Assembly (NCBI GenBank): GCA_946624335.1
Contig: CAMOSA010000100.1
Location: forward strand, 1-8,750
Source of the DNA: an uncultured Prevotellaceae bacterium
GTDB lineage: Bacteria; Bacteroidota; Bacteroidia; Bacteroidales; Bacteroidaceae
Reading direction: 5' to 3'
DNA: 8,750 nucleotides
Under the pieces are notes generated by a model, which was not told where the DNA came from, did no database searches, and worked only from the letters and a program-made list of their open reading frames with translations. The position numbers and the translations under genes are program-made. Shown here piece by piece: positions 6,603-8,750 of this stretch. How positions within the stretch are numbered: position 1 is the first letter of the stretch; each line of letters opens with the position of its first letter.

Positions 6603-8018
6603 ATGACCTACGCCATCCTCACCATCATCCTCTTCGGCTATATACTGATTGCCTACGAGCACCTGATACATATCAATAAAGCGACCATCGCCGTTTTTGC
6701 CGCCGCCGTAGGCTGGGTCTTATTCATGATCACGGGCACTGAGTTCGTCATGAAATCCCATGGCCCAGAATTCTCAGCGCTCATGTCCGGCATGAGCAAT
6801 ACGACTGTGGCGGTGAAACAGTTCATCGCCAACCATATTTTTGTACGCTATGCGGCCGAGATGTGCAGCATCGTGCTCTTCCTGTTAGCGACGATGAATA
6901 TCGTTTCCGTGCTGAATGTCAACGGATGTTTTGACTTCATCACAGACACCGTCCGTGCCAAGGACAGCCGCGTGCTGCTCTGGGGGCTGGTGGGATTTAC
7001 GTGGCTGCTGTCCGTGAATCTTGACAACCTGACGACGACCGTGATGATGCTGATGATCATGCGTCGTATCGTCCAGCAGACGCGATGGCGAATGTGGATC
7101 GGTTCGGCCATCGTCATCGCTGCCAACTGCGGCGGCGCAGCTACGGTCATCGGCGACCCTACATCGCTGGTGGTCTGGACCAAAGGTGCCGTCACCCCGA
7201 CAGACTTCTCGCTGGCACTATTGCTCCCTACGCTGGTAGCTACCGCCGTGCCTACTTACCTGATTAGCAGAGCTCTGCCCGAACATGTCGACATCATACG
7301 TCCTACGGCCCGCTTCCGTGGCGACGAGAGTGCGCTGCAGCTGTGGCAGAAGATCACGATGCTTGTCGTCGGACTGGGCGGCCTATGGTTTATCCCCACA
7401 TTCCATCGCATCACCCTGCTGCCACCCTTCCTCGGCGCCCTGTGTGTCCTGGGCGTGCTGTGGGTGCTGCATGAGCTGATGAACCACCAGCGCATCAAGA
7501 GCGACCAGCCCCTGAGCGGCATCGCCGACGAGCGTCAGTTCCAGTTCGCGTCATTACAGATGATCATGTACTTCGTCGGCGTGTTCATGTGCGTTGCCCT
7601 GCTCATCGAGACGGGCGTGATGCGTTCTATCTCTGGCTGGTGCGACGAATGGATTCATAACATCTACATCATGAGCATCTCCATCGGTGCCTTGAGTGCC
7701 GTGCTGGACAATATCGCGCTGGTGCTGACGGCCATCAATATCTATCCCGTCGCCGACAGCATCGCGTCGCTTCCCGCCACGCTTGACCCCTCCTACGCCG
7801 AATCGTTCCTACAGAACGGACAGTACTGGCACCTAATTATCTACAGCGGTTGCATCGCCGGCTGTCTGCTGCCGATCGGCAACCTGAGTGGCTTTACGCT
7901 GATGAAGGCCGAAGACGTCACCATCACCTGGTACGCCAAGCACATCCTGCCGAAAGTCATGCTCGGCTGGTTCATCGGTCTCGGCGTGTACTTTTTGGTC
8001 GACCTTTGGCTGCGCTAA
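6603..8018 (+). CDS. NhaD-like ion transporter superfamily membrane protein (probable Na+/H+ antiporter)
   Basis: The 471-residue product is an inner-membrane protein with about 11-12 hydrophobic segments, of the ion transporter (ArsB/NhaD/SLC13) superfamily. It shows the two-fold internal pattern of that fold. In the first half, NLDNLTTTVMM (139-149) is followed by ANCGGAATVIGDPTS (174-188). In the second half, SAVLDNIALVLTAINI (365-380) is followed by SGCIAGCLLPIGNLSG (415-430). The LDN-T and N-x-GG-x7-GDPT wording is closest to NhaD sodium/proton antiporters, which expel Na+ or Li+ in exchange for protons. That substrate is inference, because relatives are also annotated as SLC13 or arsenite-type permeases. 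The frame is open 18 codons further upstream, but the promoter and ribosome site fix the start at 6603. The gene stands alone between two promoter regions and has the 22-bp array upstream. That array could bind a regulator, which is untested. Confidence 0.85.
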   Translation: MTYAILTIILFGYILIAYEHLIHINKATIAVFAAAVGWVLFMITGTEFVMKSHGPEFSALMSGMSNTTVAVKQFIANHIFVRYAAEMCSIVLFLLATMNIVSVLNVNGCFDFITDTVRAKDSRVLLWGLVGFTWLLSVNLDNLTTTVMMLMIMRRIVQQTRWRMWIGSAIVIAANCGGAATVIGDPTSLVVWTKGAVTPTDFSLALLLPTLVATAVPTYLISRALPEHVDIIRPTARFRGDESALQLWQKITMLVVGLGGLWFIPTFHRITLLPPFLGALCVLGVLWVLHELMNHQRIKSDQPLSGIADERQFQFASLQMIMYFVGVFMCVALLIETGVMRSISGWCDEWIHNIYIMSISIGALSAVLDNIALVLTAINIYPVADSIASLPATLDPSYAESFLQNGQYWHLIIYSGCIAGCLLPIGNLSGFTLMKAEDVTITWYAKHILPKVMLGWFIGLGVYFLVDLWLR

Positions 8019-8036
8019 GTGGCAGAAACACACTTA
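8016..8036. repeat. Inverted repeat TAAGTG/CACTTA over the transporter stop codon
   Basis: TAAGTG (8016-8021) and CACTTA (8031-8036) form 6-bp arms around a 9-nt loop, and the left arm contains the TAA stop. Five A's, not T's, follow, so it is a poor intrinsic terminator for the transporter. In the other direction a T-run precedes the hairpin, which does not help either. The arms match those at 6292-6319. Confidence 0.4.
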
Positions 8037-8064
8037 AAAAGCATCCACCTTCATAAAAAAGCTT

Positions 8065-8108
8065 AATTGTTTGTGCATAAAGTCACAATTGTTTGCAAGA
8101 GTCCATAA
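8065..8108. repeat. Two degenerate 22-bp periodic units, AATTGTTTG direct repeat
   Basis: AATTGTTTG occurs at 8065-8073 and again at 8087-8095, exactly 22 bp apart. The second copy continues CAAGAGTCCATAA, which recalls TGTTTGCGAATGGACATAG across units 1 and 2 of the larger array. TTGTG (8071-8075) and CACAA (8084-8088) also form a 5-bp inverted repeat, giving an operator-like look. The kinship to the 6315-6512 array is by eye and is not proven. Confidence 0.45.
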
Positions 8109-8123
8109 AAACACGTACATTTA
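8092..8123 (+). promoter_or_regulatory. Probable promoter of the small protein/acyltransferase pair
   Basis: TTTG at 8092-8095 is followed after exactly 20 bp by TACATTTA at 8116-8123, which differs from the -7 consensus TAnnTTTG only in the last base. The -33 box falls inside the second AATTGTTTG repeat. The leader would be about 25 nt, A-rich and without a clear Shine-Dalgarno sequence. Confidence 0.65.
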
Positions 8124-8154
8124 CAGCGATTTTTAAAGTAAAAGCGTAAAAAAT

Positions 8155-8424
8155 ATGGCAAAAAGAAAAGATTTAAAGAAAGCCATTAATCTCGTCTGCG
8201 AAGACCTTCTCGTAGAACTACTGGCCTATGGACAAATCCACAAGAACGTCCCCTCCGAAGATATCGAGAATATTGCTCAAAGCATTCTGCTCATGCAGAC
8301 CGACTTCGTCAGCCGCATCAGTCATGTCGACAAACGGCAGGTAAAGCCTTTCTTCCGTCAGCTGCACGATGACCTCAGCATCAGCACGAATGAAATCATC
8401 GATCACATCTTCCACCTCCATTGA
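8155..8424 (+). CDS. Small conserved-looking hypothetical protein, 89 residues
   Basis: I do not recognise a named family. The 89-residue product begins MAKRKDLKKAINLVCEDLL and appears all-helical: a basic N-terminal helix, a hydrophobic helix around 13-26, and amphipathic helices around 34-55 and 62-86. It has no signal peptide, membrane span or metal motif, so it is probably cytoplasmic. Similar short proteins, as I recall, occur next to acyltransferase genes in other Bacteroidales, which would argue for a real gene, but this is memory and not a search. Support from the sequence is a well-placed promoter at 8092-8123, good codon use, and an acyltransferase starting 13 bp after its stop. The pair is probably one transcript. 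A link to membrane lipid metabolism is only suggested by position. Confidence 0.8.
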   Translation: MAKRKDLKKAINLVCEDLLVELLAYGQIHKNVPSEDIENIAQSILLMQTDFVSRISHVDKRQVKPFFRQLHDDLSISTNEIIDHIFHLH

Positions 8425-8437
8425 AACCCGGCGACCG

Positions 8438-8750
8438 ATGCAGAGCTTTTTCCGTTTTCTCCTCTATCGCCTTATGGGATGGAGTGTAGAATTGTGTGAA
8501 CCGTTACCCGCAAAATACATCATTGCCCTGGCCCCGCACACGAGCAACTGGGATTTCGTCATGGGACAGTTGTTCAGTCGCGCCGAAGGATTCCGGTGCC
8601 AGTTCCTGATGAAGAAGGAGTGGTTCCGTGGACCCTTAGGGCGCTATTTCCGGCACGTCGGCGGCATACCCGTAGAGCGTAGCCGGCACACCAGTATGAC
8701 CGATCAGCTGGCTAAGATTGCCATGGAAAGCGACACCTTCAGCCTCTGCA
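8438..8750 (+). CDS. PlsC-like lysophospholipid acyltransferase, N-terminal part (cut by window edge)
   Basis: The open frame from ATG at 8438 to the window edge gives 104 residues of a membrane-associated acyltransferase that transfers a fatty acyl chain onto a glycerophosphate-type or related lipid acceptor. The catalytic HX4D motif is HTSNWD, with His34 and Asp39, within IALAPHTSNWDF. The later GGIPVERS (75-82) matches the acceptor-binding motif of the PlsC/LPLAT superfamily. The wording (PHTSNWDF, KKEWF, GGIPVER) is that of the short 1-acyl-glycerol-3-phosphate acyltransferase-like proteins, usually near 180-200 residues, so roughly half is missing. A hydrophobic N-terminal stretch may sit at the membrane. 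The start lies 13 bp after the small upstream gene and has no clear ribosome site. No better in-frame ATG is seen nearby. The precise acceptor cannot be told from this part. Confidence 0.88.
   Translation, partial: MQSFFRFLLYRLMGWSVELCEPLPAKYIIALAPHTSNWDFVMGQLFSRAEGFRCQFLMKKEWFRGPLGRYFRHVGGIPVERSRHTSMTDQLAKIAMESDTFSLC

Overview
The window looks like chromosomal DNA from a member of the Bacteroidales, perhaps a fairly GC-rich Prevotella-like organism. The order rests on three things: Bacteroidota-type promoters (TTTG, about 20 bp, TAnnTTTG) with weak Shine-Dalgarno sequences before most genes; a TrmD whose wording matches the Bacteroides/Prevotella form as I remember it; and a lipoprotein with an acidic stretch after its cysteine. 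The genus is a guess. No tRNA, rRNA, insertion sequence, integrase or CRISPR array was seen, and no gene looks broken.

Layout. (1) Positions 1-562, minus strand: the N-terminal 187 residues of NAD-dependent DNA ligase LigA, cut by the window edge. (2) Positions 563-692: a short divergent promoter region. (3) Positions 693-6232, plus strand: a probable three-gene operon of a 1337-residue SNF2-family ATPase/helicase, tRNA (m1G37) methyltransferase TrmD, and a VanX-type D-Ala-D-Ala dipeptidase that is probably a lipoprotein. It ends in a hairpin over the last stop codon. (4) Positions 6233-6602: a 370-bp non-coding stretch with inverted repeats, a nine-unit 22-bp tandem array and a near-consensus promoter. 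(5) Positions 6603-8018: a NhaD-like ion-transporter-superfamily membrane protein. (6) Positions 8019-8154: a second promoter region whose -33 element lies in two degenerate copies of a 22-bp periodic sequence. (7) Positions 8155-8750: a small unrecognised protein and, 13 bp later, the start of a PlsC-like acyltransferase, cut by the window edge.

The genes are mainly housekeeping: DNA joining, chromatin or transcription remodelling, tRNA modification, peptidoglycan dipeptide turnover, ion balance and phospholipid or lipid A acylation. They do not form one pathway, and I see no clear new defence or mobile system. The most unusual part is the 22-bp array upstream of the transporter, together with the similar sequence and shared inverted-repeat arms on the far side of that gene.
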